Assembly: GCF_000143415.4 (NCBI RefSeq)
Contig: NW_003314441.1
Location: 1 to 34,867, forward strand
Length of the DNA stretch: 34,867 nucleotides
From: Selaginella moellendorffii
Taxonomy: Eukaryota > Streptophyta > Lycopodiopsida > Selaginellales > Selaginellaceae
Direction: 5' to 3'
The translations under genes were made by a program, and so were the position numbers. Positions 1-10,262 of the stretch are shown piece by piece. The stretch's first letter is position 1, and each line of letters begins with the position of its first letter. The notes beneath the pieces were generated by a model, which saw only the letters and a program-made list of their open reading frames with translations, was not told the DNA's origin and did not search any database.

Positions 1-400
1 AGTGAGATGAAAGAAATACATGGGTTTAATGTCGGAGAATGAAAATGGAAAATGTGAGCAACATTATCTTGGTAAGATGGAAAAACAATGTATACATTGT
101 AAGGCTCTTTTTTTTATGACAGAAAGTGTTTCAACTGTTGTTGTGATGGGAGAATATCAATTAAAAATTCACATCCTTTTCCTCAATTCATCCAGAAACT
201 GCTGGAAGAAACACCACAGCAAGGAAACTTTAAAGATTTAATACGAAATTATAATAGTGCATTAGTATTTGCATCAATGGGTGCAAACATCGAAGAGATT
301 GCAGTAGGTGGCCCTTATTATTTTAAAATACATGGACAAATTTATCATAATATTGGAAGTTTCAGACCAAACAATGGAAATATCATTGAGACAACATTAG
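1..400 (+). pseudogene. Helitron Rep/helicase N-terminal fragment
   Basis: This is a decayed piece of the Helitron_like_N domain of a rolling-circle transposase. Reading through one frameshift near 115-125, next to a poly-T run, gives in order: a zinc-ribbon-like stretch LGKMEKQCIHCKALFF (about 73-120), a Cys-rich turn RKCFNCCCDG, then FKDLIRNYNSALVFASMG and GPYYFKIHGQIYHNIGSF (about 225-365). In intact elements these blocks are the conserved stretch upstream of the catalytic HUH and two-tyrosine motifs, which are absent here. The similarity stops near 385 and the sequence becomes AT-rich and non-coding. The fragment runs off the left window edge, so the element may be longer. It is not functional. 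The family call is confident because several conserved blocks occur in the right order. Confidence 0.8.
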
Positions 401-2117
401 ACACAATACAAAAGGCTACCATCTTAAAAAATGTGATTCATCATCACTTAAAATTTTATTATTAATAAAGAAATCTATGGACCATTTTTTCATTTTCTGA
501 TATGTTATGGTTTTAGGGAAAAACAATATTATGAATCATCAATACCATAATATCAGGATAAAAACTTACCTTTCATTGAAAGATTTTAGCCTCAATATAA
601 ATTTATATAAGAAAAAATAAAACATAAAGGTAATAATCTTAATTCATTTTAGCATTCACTCTATATAAAAACATATACAGAAATAATATTAATTATATAA
701 AATATAATAATTTAACTTTTAGATAGTACTTCTAAAAAGTATAAATATAAATATTATGAAAAGAGAGGATATTGAATACAAATATGGAAAAAATTCTAAA
801 CTAAAAATATAATAAAATTTTAGAGAATAAGTTTAAATATATTTTAAAAATACTAAATATAATAAAGGAAAAAATAAAATATCTAAATTAGAATATAAAT
901 AAAACAGTTTCTATAAAATATGATATTTTATAACTTAAAATAGAGTAGTTAATAGTTCTAGATATTTTTTATGTAAAATATTTTTTTATTAGTAATCTTA
1001 TGTTATTTATTAGTATAAATATAAATTAAATTAAACTTATTGAGATGTCAATTGGGTAAGACGTAGTCTAAGATTTATAGAATATCATAAATTTTCTACC
1101 ACTTTATCCTACATGGTATTTATACATGAAAAACATAATAAGGTATAAATATGATTGAGAAAAAATTAGTACATGGACCATATAAAGAAATTTAAATATA
1201 TTATATTAAACCTTCTATATACCATTCATGAATTTTCTGATATATTATAGTTCTAGCATAACCATTCATTTATCATCATAAAATTTCAGCATTCATAACA
1301 GTGCTATAAAGCCTTAATTATAAATATAAATACATGAATATAGGGAGATAATAATCTTATTTCAGATTTATAAAAACAACTACAGAAATAATGTTTATGA
1401 TATATAATAGAATACTTTCTATTTTAAATATTACTCTCAAAATGCATGAATATAAATATTAGGTAAAAAAGGAATATCAATGATAAATATGTAAAATATT
1501 ATAATTTTATAAAAGAAAATATAACACATAAAGCTAACGTCTTTCACTTATTGTTATGCAATTCCAGAACTTTCAGTCTGAAATGATGAAAAGAGAAACT
1601 CCATAACAATGTTTATATTTTTTAAATTTAAAAGATGTATGCACTTTAGGTGAGTTTTTAAATATATATTAAATATATTTTTAACATCATTATAATTGAG
1701 TGTACCTAAGTAACACATACTGTATTAAGAGGAGAAATTATATAGTTTAATAAATCATGAAATAATAAGATTTTTATCACTTATATAGAGATTTCAAATA
1801 AAAGATAAAATTAGTTAATAAAAAATGACTCATCTGAGCATTGGATCCCACAGTGAGAAATTCCATTTATAGAATATCCAAGACTTCAGTCAACAATCAG
1901 AATTTTAAATATGATATAATGTACTGAGTTATATTTATTATGTTATGATGTTTGTTGGTAATGGAGTCAATTGTTGAAGATATTTTTAATATAAATATTA
2001 TGTTATGTTTAACTATATATCTTATAATTATGATTATGTTAAAAATTACACTCTTTGAAATTATTAAAATATCAGAAATAAACACAATGCTCCCAGCGTA
2101 GCTGGGACTTTTGCTAG
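401..2117 (+). mobile_element. AT-rich Helitron body ending at a 3' terminus
   Basis: About 1.7 kb of very AT-rich sequence joins the Rep fragment to a Helitron 3' end. It has no credible coding capacity. Positions 419-2117 are matched by 18970-20676 with small indels and substitutions, and 1055-2097 is matched again by 16995-18079. The three copies define one repeat family. Copy 1 and the 18970 copy share their last kilobase almost completely. I take this block to be the non-coding tail of a non-autonomous or decayed Helitron. Confidence 0.75.
2091..2117 (+). mobile_element. Helitron 3' terminus (hairpin + CTAG)
   Basis: A perfect 7-bp stem, TCCCAGC (2091-2097) and GCTGGGA (2101-2107), encloses the loop GTA. 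Six bases later the sequence CTAG (2114-2117) is followed by T. A subterminal hairpin, CTRR at the 3' end and a T in the target are the diagnostic 3' features of Helitrons. The same arrangement recurs at 13296-13322 and 20650-20676. Confidence 0.85.
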
Positions 2118-2639
2118 TACTTTTTATTTAAAGTTGCTATTTTGGCATCCATGTCACATATTCGATTTTTAGAATATTCATGTTTACTTATGGTGGATGC
2201 TCCCAATTGGACGGACTAAATCTGTGACGCTCCAAAAGAACGGTGAAGATCATTAGATGGTGGCAAAAACAGTGGTGCCTCTTGACATCTAGATTCGTAG
2301 CTTTGGAAATTTTAGGTTTATGAAGGAAACTGAATTTATTGAGCAAGATCCTGCAGTTCTTTGCAGATCTTGTGTATTGAAATTTGAAGCCAGGTATGGT
2401 GAATTTGTAATCACTTTTCTTATTTCTTTTTAAAACTAATGCAATGTCATTCTGTTGCAGTTTTCTATCATTAAAGAATTGAAAGGCAGAGAATATATGA
2501 GTGCTGTATTCTTGCAGTGGTCTGTGTGGAGTAAGATCCTAAGATTTTGTGATTTACAGCTGTTTTACAGTTTTGGAGCCGATGAAAATATTCAGTGTTT
2601 GTTTAATGAGAACTGACGCATTCTCAAACGGAGATTGTA
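2118..2639 (+). other. Post-Helitron cassette (type A) and unassigned exon-like sequence
   Basis: The first ~110 bases (TACTTTTTATTTAAAG, TTGGCATCCATGTCA, TTTTTAGAATATT) match the stretch at about 8572-8655. They look like an A-type version of the cassette that follows the Helitron ends at 13322 and 20676. At 2312-2391 there is a short open stretch with a Cys-x-x-Cys pair ending at a possible donor (GTATGG near 2395), with a possible acceptor TTGCAG at 2455-2460. I do not recognise the product. No gene can be supported here. Confidence 0.35.
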
Positions 2640-2649
2640 AGGTGTTGCC

Positions 2650-3192
2650 ACGTTCCTGGATGGGAACTCTTCTGTTGTAATGTCCAGTTGGGACTTGGTA
2701 ATTCTTTCCTCTCCATCTTAGAATTTGATCCAGTGTTTCTAAAAAGATGCTAAACTTACCATGACGGTTGAATCTCTGGCAGCTATGGCTAGAGTGTCAG
2801 CGCAGGGATAAAAAAATTGAAGCTCTTGGTGGACATGAAGCTTGGAAGGGACAATTTTTACACTTTACTTCCATTGGTGGGAGTTGAGTCGAGAAGAACC
2901 GATCCATCACAGCCCTGAAGAACAGCAAAGTTAGCAGACCAGAATATAAATCTTGCAAAGCTCTCCCGTCGACGAAACAGTTGTGGAAGTGCAAGTGAAG
3001 AACTCCTGCTAGTATCGTCCTCTCCCAATCGGTGTGCTTGCTAAGGGTGTCCCTGATGATCCTCTCGGCTTGAGTACAGGATCTCAAGTAACTGTGGCAG
3101 CCATTCTTGTGTCCTCCACTCTCATCATGAGCCAAAACACCCAAGCTCAGAGGCAGAAGCAAAACCAAAATGTTCCCTCTCCAACTTCCCAT
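2650..3192 (-). pseudogene. Class III peroxidase pseudogene (5' part)
   Basis: On the minus strand an ATG at 3190-3192 opens a secretory signal (GNILVLLLPLSLGVLA). The class III peroxidase N-terminus follows: CTQAERIIRDTLSKHTD, then HLHFHNCFVDG. Intact enzymes have RLHFHDCFVxGCD here, so the distal His remains but the calcium-binding Asp is Asn. Exon 2 (2914-2760) resumes with GCDGSVLLDSTPP, and later CADTLAIAARDSTVM in another frame, so an indel lies between. The first intron (2967-2915) starts GG instead of GT, so its donor is dead. The second starts GTAAGT (2759) and leads to a piece with LPSPN near 2690. The region around helices C-D is deleted or scrambled. Such enzymes oxidise phenolics with H2O2 in the cell wall; this copy cannot. 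It is the only clear gene fragment in the left half on the minus strand. Confidence 0.8.
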
Positions 3193-4284
3193 CCTCGAGT
3201 ATTGCAGCTTGGCATGTCTTCTTCCTCCTCGAATTTTGATTGTTTACACGGTTAAAAAAAAATTTGTGTGTGTGTGTGTAACGAGGGAGGTCTTCCCTGC
3301 AGGGCACTGTGGAACCACCAGGACCTGAGGCACTCCTCTCCAGGGGGGATGCCTATGCACATTATCACACCACTGCCACCCACACAAAGAATGGGTATTC
3401 AACTGTACCTTCACATGCTGTTTTTGAAAATTGCAAGCCTTTTTGGTGCAGTGAGGGAAGAGTAAAATGTTCTAGACAAGAAAAAAAAAAAACAAAAGAG
3501 TGAAGTGGTGATCCACTATAAATTCTCTCTCACACACACACTTGATTTTATATCTGATATCAGTAGCACTAAAGAGGAGGAAAATTCTCTATTTGGACAC
3601 AGAGAATAACTACAAGTGCATGCACATATTTACATGATTCAGAGTCTGCCAAGCATGGAATTTAAGCCAACCTTTGTGAAAGTAACAGTGATGATAGTGT
3701 AAGCTTTGCATTGCTTACTTGTTGCTTATTGCTCAGCAGGATTACTGGAGGAGAAGAGATGACTTGCAATAGGCCACTTATAGTCTCCATTGTTTATGCA
3801 ATGGAATCAAGGGTAATGGAATCCAGAAAGAAATAAAAAATTACATGCCTACCAGTGTACACTTATCAAAAGATCAGTAGAACAGCCTCAGTATATACCA
3901 AGAAGAGTTGAGTATTAGCAAACAACTGACCAAGATAAAGAGCTTTTAATTTTTTTAATATCATGACTGTTGTGCTCATTTTGAGATAGAACTTTTGTGA
4001 TCGTGTGAGTGCGTACATCCACACATAGCGATTCTAAGTAGCTTCTAAGAGTTTTCAAAAAACCATCCACTACCCGTGACTGCAATGTCAAAACAAACTC
4101 TCCTGATAATCTTCATTTGAACTCTTTTGGCAATATAAGTAGAGAAATGCCTGTTGTATAGAATCCAGTGGATGCTTAGAGCTGCAGTCGAGAATGCAAA
4201 TCGGGTGTGTATACGATGACAAGAATATGTCAACCCACCTGAAGATTGTTGGCCAGGACATGGAGGTGCTAATATTGTTTAATG
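3193..4284. other. Unannotated spacer with short microsatellites
   Basis: I see no supported gene. It contains a (GT)7-8 tract at 3265-3279, an A-run at 3481-3493, a short (CA) tract near 3531-3541, and one copy of a duplicated block at 3671-3799 listed separately. Short open frames on both strands lack codon structure or recognisable motifs. Confidence 0.5.
3671..3799 (+). repeat. Direct repeat, copy 1 (partner 5350-5476)
   Basis: The block starting CCTTTGTGAAAGTAACAGTG and running through TTGCATTGCTTACTTGTTGC to GTTTATG recurs at 5350-5476 in the same orientation. The copies differ by a handful of substitutions and small indels. About 1.55 kb containing the coiled-coil pseudogene and a dispersed AT-rich repeat separates them. 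Confidence 0.85.
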
Positions 4285-4640
4285 CAGGAAACCAATGAGT
4301 TATGTGAGCAGATGGAAAGCCTGCAAATAGTGTTAATCAACAAGCTTTCTTGAAATAGCAAAATACAAAAGTGATGACAGTACAGCCAAGATGCAATCGC
4401 TACAGCTTGAATTGAGAAGGAAAAGAAGAAATGTGCTGCTAAGAGAAGACTGTGGGCTTTGATGAGACAGAAAAATTTAAGACCGAACAAGAGGTACTGA
4501 AGATTACGGAAGAACTTGAAAACGCATGGGAGTTGAACAGGTTTCTCAAAAAATACATAGCTGGCTTTAGATTAAAAAATGGATGTCAGTGTGCAAAAGT
4601 GGAAGTTGAGATGGCAGATGCAACTACTATAATGAACTGA
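4285..4640 (+). pseudogene. Decayed coiled-coil protein fragment
   Basis: Successive frames give heptad-rich charged segments: ETNELCEQMESLQ (from about 4290), then AKYKSDDSTAKMQSLQLELR (about 4359-4420), then FDETEKFKTEQEVLKITEEL, continuing to NRFLKK (about 4457-4555). Changing frame at each step while keeping coiled-coil character indicates a pseudogene broken by indels. Kinesin tails and other plant coiled-coil proteins have this composition, but no motor or other diagnostic domain is visible, so I do not name the family. It lies between the two copies of the 3671/5350 direct repeat. Confidence 0.45.
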
Positions 4641-4989
4641 GGGTGGACAAGGAACTCTAAAGATGATATGACACTTGATGCTGCAGCAATGAAAATGGAA
4701 CAGATTTTAGAGACTTCCTTGCCAGATTGTCCACCAAGCCATTTTGCTGTTATACCTCTTATATATTTTCTATAAGTCTTCTTGCTCATAACCTTATTTA
4801 ATCTGTCAGCATCTTCACATAGGTTTTATCATTAGTTTAAATACTGACGCATAGTTTACATAAATATTTTGTTATTGCTCTAGATTTTTTCTGCAATTGT
4901 ATTATGTCAATCCCTGAGAGTTGTTACCTAAGCATGACTAAAATATCCAGTTTTTTCATAAGGGTAAATTAAGTTTAAATGAATACAGA
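4641..4989. other. Non-coding AT-rich spacer
   Basis: Moderately AT-rich sequence with no supported gene, RNA or repeat boundary. It leads into the dispersed repeat that starts near 4990-5040. Confidence 0.4.
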
Positions 4990-5039
4990 AATTAATTGTT
5001 TCCAAATAAAGCACAATTATGTGTCATATTTGCAAGATC

Positions 5040-5342
5040 CTCTGGAAAAGATAGAGAACAAATTTTTTTAAAATATAAAATATTAATACACCTCAAAAAC
5101 CTTTCCAACCAGAACATGCTTTAACATTAGATCAAGAATGTGTAATACATTTTGTAACTTTAAGATTACTATGAAAATTAAATGATCAAGAGACAAAATA
5201 CTTGTGAAAGAAAAACTTAAAATAAGGAGAAGGAAAGCTTGTCGAAATACAAGTTCAAAATACTAAAAAGACTGGTTTATATGAACTTCTTAGTAAAAGT
5301 GATTAGGCTATAATGTAGTAGAACAACTCCCAATTAAATATC
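5040..5342 (+). repeat. Dispersed AT-rich repeat (inverted partner 11757-12060)
   Basis: The reverse complement of this block matches 11757-12060 over most of its length. Anchors are ACCTTTCCAACCAGAACATG here against CATGTTCTGGTTGGAAAGGT there, and CTCCCAATTAAATA (5327-5340) against TATTTAATTGGGAG (11760-11773). By eye identity is roughly three-quarters. No intact reading frame survives. It may derive from a transposon body, but I cannot assign a class. One edge abuts the second direct repeat at 5350. Confidence 0.7.
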
Positions 5343-5349
5343 CAGATTG

Positions 5350-5476
5350 CCTTTGTGAAAGTAACAGTGAATGATATAATGTAAGCTTTGCATTGCTTAC
5401 TTGTTGCTTATTGCTCAACAGGATTACTGAAGGAGAAGAGATGACTTGGGCCACCTATAGGCTCCATGGTTTATGT
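5350..5476 (+). repeat. Direct repeat, copy 2 (partner 3671-3799)
   Basis: Second copy of the block described at 3671-3799, same orientation, with a small insertion (GAATGATATAATG) relative to copy 1. It sits just upstream of the MRL1 pseudogene. Confidence 0.85.
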
Positions 5477-5629
5477 TGAGTACATAGCCTGATTATGCAG
5501 AGGTGCTGTTGATATAATATGCTTCTTTCAGTCTGCTGCAACATGAATGGTATTAAGTATTTTTCTAAGGTTTTGAAGTACTTGTTTTGACATGACATGG
5601 GATGCCAGGTGCAGGGGTTTTGGAGCTTT

Positions 5630-6520
5630 TTAGGCGCTGAAACAAGCTGGTTGTAAGCCAGACTGCATGATTTGTACTACACTAATCTCAATGTTGTTCA
5701 ACGGCTCTTAAGATGGATCTTATCTTTCAAGCAAGAAATCCTGGTCCTGTCCTTCGTTGGAGTAACTTGGTTCTAGCGCAGGTTTACCGTGAAAGGGAAA
5801 GTGTTGGTGTTGAAGCCAGCTTTCTTACATATGGAGCAATCATCGATGGCTGCACTTGAACTGGCGAACTCAGTATTGCTTTTGGAATTTACAGGATCAT
5901 GCTCTCAAAGGTTTACATCATTTGATTCAACAATTAGCAACAACTTTATGTGATCCATTGTCAGACACAAAATAAATCTGATTGAGTCATTTTCAACTAC
6001 CTAATCAATGCTTTGGTCAGGAGCAGTGAAAAGAGCATTCGAGGTCTTCACAGAGTTGAAGTTTGAAAGTCCTATAGATCCAAATCACGCCATAATGTGT
6101 TTTCTCATAGATGCATGCTCAAAAACAGGAGATGTAAGTGGTTTTTATGATTTCTATGGCTTTGTTGTGACAGCTAAATTTTTCAGGGAAACTCCACAGT
6201 TTACACCATGATGCACAAGTGTGGAATCCGAGGATCCCCAGAGCCTTATACAACAGCTGTTCATGCATGCAGCAGTCATTTTTCCATCTACAATGACATG
6301 AAGAAAGAACATGTGAAACCAGATGAGGTAATGATTTGCGATCTAATTTCATTTTGTGTGTTTACTTGATTTTCATTACGCAGATTTTCTTTAGTGCTTT
6401 GATTGATGTTGCTGGCCATGGTGGTAAATTCGACTGCACTTTTGTATTACAAGAAGTTGAAAAGTACTCTCTTATTCCTGGTGATGTGATATTCAGCTCC
6501 CTAACAGGAGTCTCTAGCAC
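5630..6520 (+). pseudogene. MRL1: MRL1-like PPR protein pseudogene
   Basis: Fragments of pentatricopeptide repeats run in order on the plus strand. They are LKQAGCKPDCMICTTLIS (about 5639-5692), TYGAIIDGC then SIAFGIYRIMLSK (about 5828-5911), AVKRAFEVFTELKFESPIDP to LIDACSKTGD (about 6025-6133), MHKCGIRGSPEPYTTAVHAC (about 6210-6270), DMKKEHVKPDE (to 6327), and FFSALIDVAGHGGKFD onward (from 6387). Order and wording match MRL1, the chloroplast PPR protein that stabilises rbcL mRNA, better than generic PPR proteins. Two introns survive: 6134-6186 (GTAAGT..CAG, 53 nt) and 6328-6383 (56 nt). A stop interrupts the GC.TGELS repeat, frames change between fragments, and intervening repeats are missing. 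It encodes no working protein. More weakly similar sequence may continue to about 6660. Confidence 0.8.
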
Positions 6521-6660
6521 TTGAGTCACTACAATGTTACTGCTTTGAACTTGATGAAATATTTCATGGCCAGACAGGGATATTTCTTTATGAAAATATA
6601 CAGGTGATGGAATACAACCCAGCATTCTTTTCAAATCATAAAGTATTTGAATTCAGGCTT

Positions 6661-7230
6661 TTACAGCTAACAAGAGCAAAGAGAAGCAGCATACCTGCCT
6701 ACAGACACACCTTTGAAGTCAGGAGATTTGTTTAATTTGGTTATTGAACACATTTTTTACATTATACTTGCTCATTTCGGAAAAGATTTTGAAGGAACGA
6801 CGATTCCTTGGAAGGATTGGTAATCTCATTCACAAGGATCAGGAGGCTCAGCATCTAAGAAGTCTGCTTCCATTGCTGCTATGTATATCGAGCTGAGAAA
6901 ACCTTGATGAAGTTTGCAGTACCATGAGAGTGGCCATGGGTTGTTCAAGCGCTTCGACCTTGCAGACCTCGTTTCTTTATGCTAGGAATTTCAGTAATCA
7001 CACTCTTAACTCCTACCAATCATACATGAGAGTAATCATAGGCATAGAAATGATTTTCCACTCACATATGTGTCTGATTTTGTTTATTTAGGTGACTGCA
7101 AACATGAGAGCAAACGATTCATTCAAGGTTAAATATTTTCATTCGCCCTTTTCACTTTGTTCCTGTTGATCACAAACAGGACAGCACTGTGGGCTCGCTG
7201 GGTGTTGCAAGCACCGGAGTGATATAATTC
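6661..7230. other. Unassigned sequence downstream of the MRL1 pseudogene
   Basis: No clear gene. Some stretches could be further decayed exon sequence, but no motif confirms this and every frame has stops. Confidence 0.35.
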
Positions 7231-7545
7231 ATGGCGATATGGGAAACTGAATGTAGTGAGTTCTTTTTTCTTTACCAGAGTTCTTTTCTCAAACTATTAT
7301 CATCAAAAATATCATTCACGGAAACAATGGAATGGAAAAGAACGCGCGTTCTAACCGGAGGAATGGTCGACTGTGCCTTAAATCTGAGCAAAGAAACTCG
7401 CACCCTATTTAATGCCAAGAGGATATTTCAAGGGACGAGAAATCTGATTATACTTGATGAGAAATCTGGAGATGCTGTTCCAGATAAAGCGAAAGGAGGA
7501 AGAAAGAGAGAACCATATGTTAAAAATCACGAAAAGCCTGGATGA
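7231..7545 (+). CDS. Unrecognised ORF, 104 codons
   Basis: An open frame from ATG at 7231 to a stop at 7545 encodes about 104 residues with a basic, hydrophilic C-terminal half (motifs ETMEWKRTRVLTGG, LNLSKETRTLFNAKRIFQG, GGRKREPYVKNHEK). I recognise no domain, signal peptide or membrane segment. It could be an exon of a decayed gene, because the neighbours on both sides are gene fragments, or a chance ORF. No promoter or splice evidence decides the matter. Confidence 0.2.
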   Translation: MAIWETECSEFFFLYQSSFLKLLSSKISFTETMEWKRTRVLTGGMVDCALNLSKETRTLFNAKRIFQGTRNLIILDEKSGDAVPDKAKGGRKREPYVKNHEKPG

Positions 7546-7729
7546 TGAATCCGTTCTCCAGAAAAGCAAGCAAACAAGTTTCGAGGCTTATTTTGTGTGC
7601 GGTGTTTCTCGAGTGAATGCATTTGAGACATCATTCTTTCCCACCTTGTGTTCTTTGGGTTTTCCTTGAGCTTGGTTTTTCTCTATTTCATTTTTGGGAC
7701 TACCACAGCTCTAATGAGTTTGTTGAAGC

Positions 7730-7925
7730 TTTCCAGGAACAGTGAGAAAGATGAAGCTCGACTTGGCGGTTGATCATTGTTCCCGTCTGAATAACAGCAA
7801 GAAAGTAGCGACCAAGTGGCTTTACAATTACCACCTGCAAAACGTATACGAGATTGAGATGGAACTCGCAGTTCTTGGCCACATAAAGCACCGCCATGGC
7901 ATGTTCTGACTTGTGCAAAAACACA
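7730..7925 (+). pseudogene. Possible receptor-kinase N-lobe fragment
   Basis: One frame reads KKVATKWLYNYHLQNVYEIE followed by MELAVLGHIKHRHGM, then a stop. This resembles the beta3-alphaC part of plant receptor-like kinases (AVKxLY...EFxxEMxxLGHIKHRNLV). If so, the ATP-binding Lys survives and the alphaC Glu is plausible. The glycine-rich loop is not clear and nothing of the catalytic loop follows. Stops on both sides make it a fragment at best. The assignment rests on about 35 residues. Confidence 0.35.
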
Positions 7926-8571
7926 AGTTCTCATGATCTTGTGGAAACAGTGATGCTCAATTGGGACGTGCACATGAATTGCTTGCTTTCGGCTTATGTC
8001 CACTATGTGCAATATCATGTATAATGTCTGGGCGAGACAACCAATCTGCGATATGTCATCATCTGTGAAGAAGAAACTAAGGTAAGAGAGATTGCTTCCT
8101 TTGAAAAAGATGAGATTGCCTGTAGAGAAGCTGGGTCCGAGAAGTATCCTGTGGTTAGAAAATGTGTAATCGTGGTGGCTGTCACTCCGGGAAAGGTAAA
8201 CCCATCATATAACTGTTTTGAAAAGGAACAGAAATAGAAACACGGTAATTGCAACATTCCCTCATACAACTGAGTAAATTACTGTGCCAATTCTACAAAA
8301 TTACATTCATTTTATGAATGTATTTTAACTCATTAAAGAGTTAGAAAACCCAAAACTATCAAAAGAAATACTTAATGACAATATATAATTAATAATACAG
8401 TGTAACTAATACACTCTCATATCTACTATATTATAATACTCCTTTAGAAACCTTTAGAAGAATAAACCATTAAAAGAAAGGAATAGTAAACTTGAATATG
8501 TAGTAGATAAAATCATACACTCTCATATCTACTATGATTGATATGGCTCTCTCATAATTTAATTTGTGTTA
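7926..8571. other. Spacer turning AT-rich, with a short repeated motif
   Basis: No gene is supported. From about 8270 it becomes AT-rich. The 19-mer ACACTCTCATATCTACTAT occurs twice, at about 8411-8429 and 8517-8535. The TCTCATATCTACTA part resembles plant Helitron 5' ends (TCTCTACTA-like), which is suggestive but unproven. Confidence 0.35.
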
Positions 8572-8790
8572 TCATCATACTCCCTTATTTAAACGTGCTA
8601 TTGGCATATGGCATCCGGCGTCTTTTATTCCATTTTTAGAATATTATTTCTGAATATGCTTATAATCTAACGGTTCAAATTCAAAAACTTCAAATAGATG
8701 GCATAGATCAAAGTGCCAAGGGGTGGCAACTCTTCAAATTTGAATTTGATGACCCTCCAAATCAAGTGAATCTTTTAGGGCGATCGAGCA
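8572..8790 (+). repeat. Cassette copy (type A) without an adjacent Helitron 3' end
   Basis: TACTCCCTTATTTAAACG starts a block related to those after the Helitron ends. It holds TTGGCATATGGCATCCGGCG, TTTTTAGAATATT shared with 2118-2230, then AATCTAACGGTT (about 8664) and CTTTTAGGGC (8772-8781) shared with 13323 and 20677. Like the 13323 copy it leads into a long CT tract. No hairpin or CTAG precedes it here. Confidence 0.6.
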
Positions 8791-8801
8791 GATTGTGAGC
8801 T

Positions 8802-8804
<3 letters not shown>

Positions 8805-8885
<81 letters not shown>
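8805..8885 (+). repeat. Compound microsatellite (CT)n(GT)n
   Basis: A run of about 26 CT units (8805-8856) switches directly to about 14 GT units (8857-8884). The open frames predicted across it on the minus strand (poly-His/Thr and poly-Arg/Glu) are artefacts of the repeat. Confidence 0.95.
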
Positions 8886-8888
<3 letters not shown>

Positions 8889-9032
8889 GTGAACACAGCG
8901 GCAGGAGTGTGCGTACCCTTTGCAAAAGGCTGGATCGTTGATTGTTCATCGCCATTCACAACACACGCACAGGTCAATGGCGGACAGTCTGAAGAACACG
9001 ATCTCCAGCTCTGTGACAACTTCCCCACTGGC

Positions 9033-9446
9033 TGATGCTCCCGGATTTCTCACCCTGTCACGGATTTCTCCCGGATTTCTCTTGATCTCTGATGCTAACG
9101 TGGTTTCTGTTGCACAGGAGCGAGTAACAGAGGGCTGTTTGGGAGTTCAAGATTTTTTTTCTTTTGCTCATGTCCAGAAAACCAACGACCTTTGGGCTAA
9201 ACACTCTAAAGTCGTTTATCTAAACTCTCGGGATGCTATTAGAATGATTCATGAGCGCATGTTTAGTCTGATGACTTCTCCAGTTTTCTTGCTTGTTTGA
9301 AATGCAGATTCAAACTAGAGGCGAGAAACTGACTCCACCATTTTCATCCTGTCAAATCTCTTGATTTTGGTGACACAGGAAGGCAAGTTTTTTCATAGTC
9401 GTTTCTTATTTATGGGATTAAAAAGCCTTTTTGTGATGCAAGTGTA
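9033..9446 (+). repeat. ~0.4-kb direct repeat, copy 1 (partner 9809-10262)
   Basis: It shares long identical stretches with 9809-10262, for example GAGCGAGTAACAGAGGG, ACCAACGACCTTTGGGCTAA, GATGACTTCTCCAGTTTTC and GGATTAAAAAGCCTTTTTG. The copies differ by substitutions and several small indels. The units start about 776 bp apart. Confidence 0.9.
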
Positions 9447-9808
9447 CAATCCCTCCTGTTCACCATGTTGTGTGTGCCATACAATCTTGTCAAAGGAAAA
9501 ATATTTATACCCACTCAGTGGTCATGTCATTGTTTGATACGACTTTGGAAGTTCAAGAGACTGCAAATTTTATGGTACGTTTTCTCTTTCTTGTGTTGTT
9601 CTTGTTGACGATTTCTTTAGGCCAGAGATAGGCTGTGAGGTTTGGAGGTGACAGTGTTGTCAAGACATGATGCAGCTGCAGACCTGGTTCAGATGTATGC
9701 ATATTCTCAGTGCTTCTTTACATGTGCATATTTTACTGCCTCTTATTATGTACAACAAGGAGTACGTGCTTGGGCAGCTCATATATGGTCAAGCAACGAA
9801 GAGATTGC

Positions 9809-10262
9809 CTGGTGCTCCTGGATCTCTCATCCTGTCGCGTCAAGGGGTTGCAACAAGATTCCCAGCGTGCATATGGCTCTAGGTTTTAAAATGATCTCTC
9901 GTTTCTCTTGATCTCTGTGACTAACTTGTTCTTGTTGTGCAGGAGCGAGTAACAGAGGGTTGTTTGGGAGTTCAAGATTTTTTTTTCCTTTTGCTCGTGT
10001 CCAGACAAGACAACCAACGACCTTTGGGCTAAACACTGTCGTTTATCTAAACTCTTGGGATGCTATTAGAAAGATTCATGAGTGCATGTTTAGTCCGATG
10101 ACTTCTCCAGTTTTCGTGCTTGTTTTCAAACTAGTGGTGATAAACGGACTCCACCATTTTCGGCCTGTCAAATCTCTTGGTTTTGGTGACACAGGAAGGT
10201 GAGTTTTTTCATAGTCGTTTCTTATATATGGGATTAAAAAGCCTTTTTGTGATGCAAGTGTA
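9809..10262 (+). repeat. ~0.45-kb direct repeat, copy 2 (partner 9033-9446)
   Basis: Second copy of the repeat described at 9033. It is longer because of an insertion near its start (about 9840-9895). The reading frame differs from copy 1 (SLGFGDTGR is open here), so no shared protein is conserved across the copies. Confidence 0.9.

Noticed and set aside
1897-2085. Minus-strand ORF in the AT-rich Helitron tail
   Set aside because: Ile/Asn-rich translation of AT-rich non-coding DNA. It is not conserved as an ORF in the 17900 and 20500 copies.
8734-9028. Minus-strand ORFs with poly-His/Thr and poly-Arg/Glu
   Set aside because: They are translations of the (CT)n(GT)n microsatellite and have no other coding signal.
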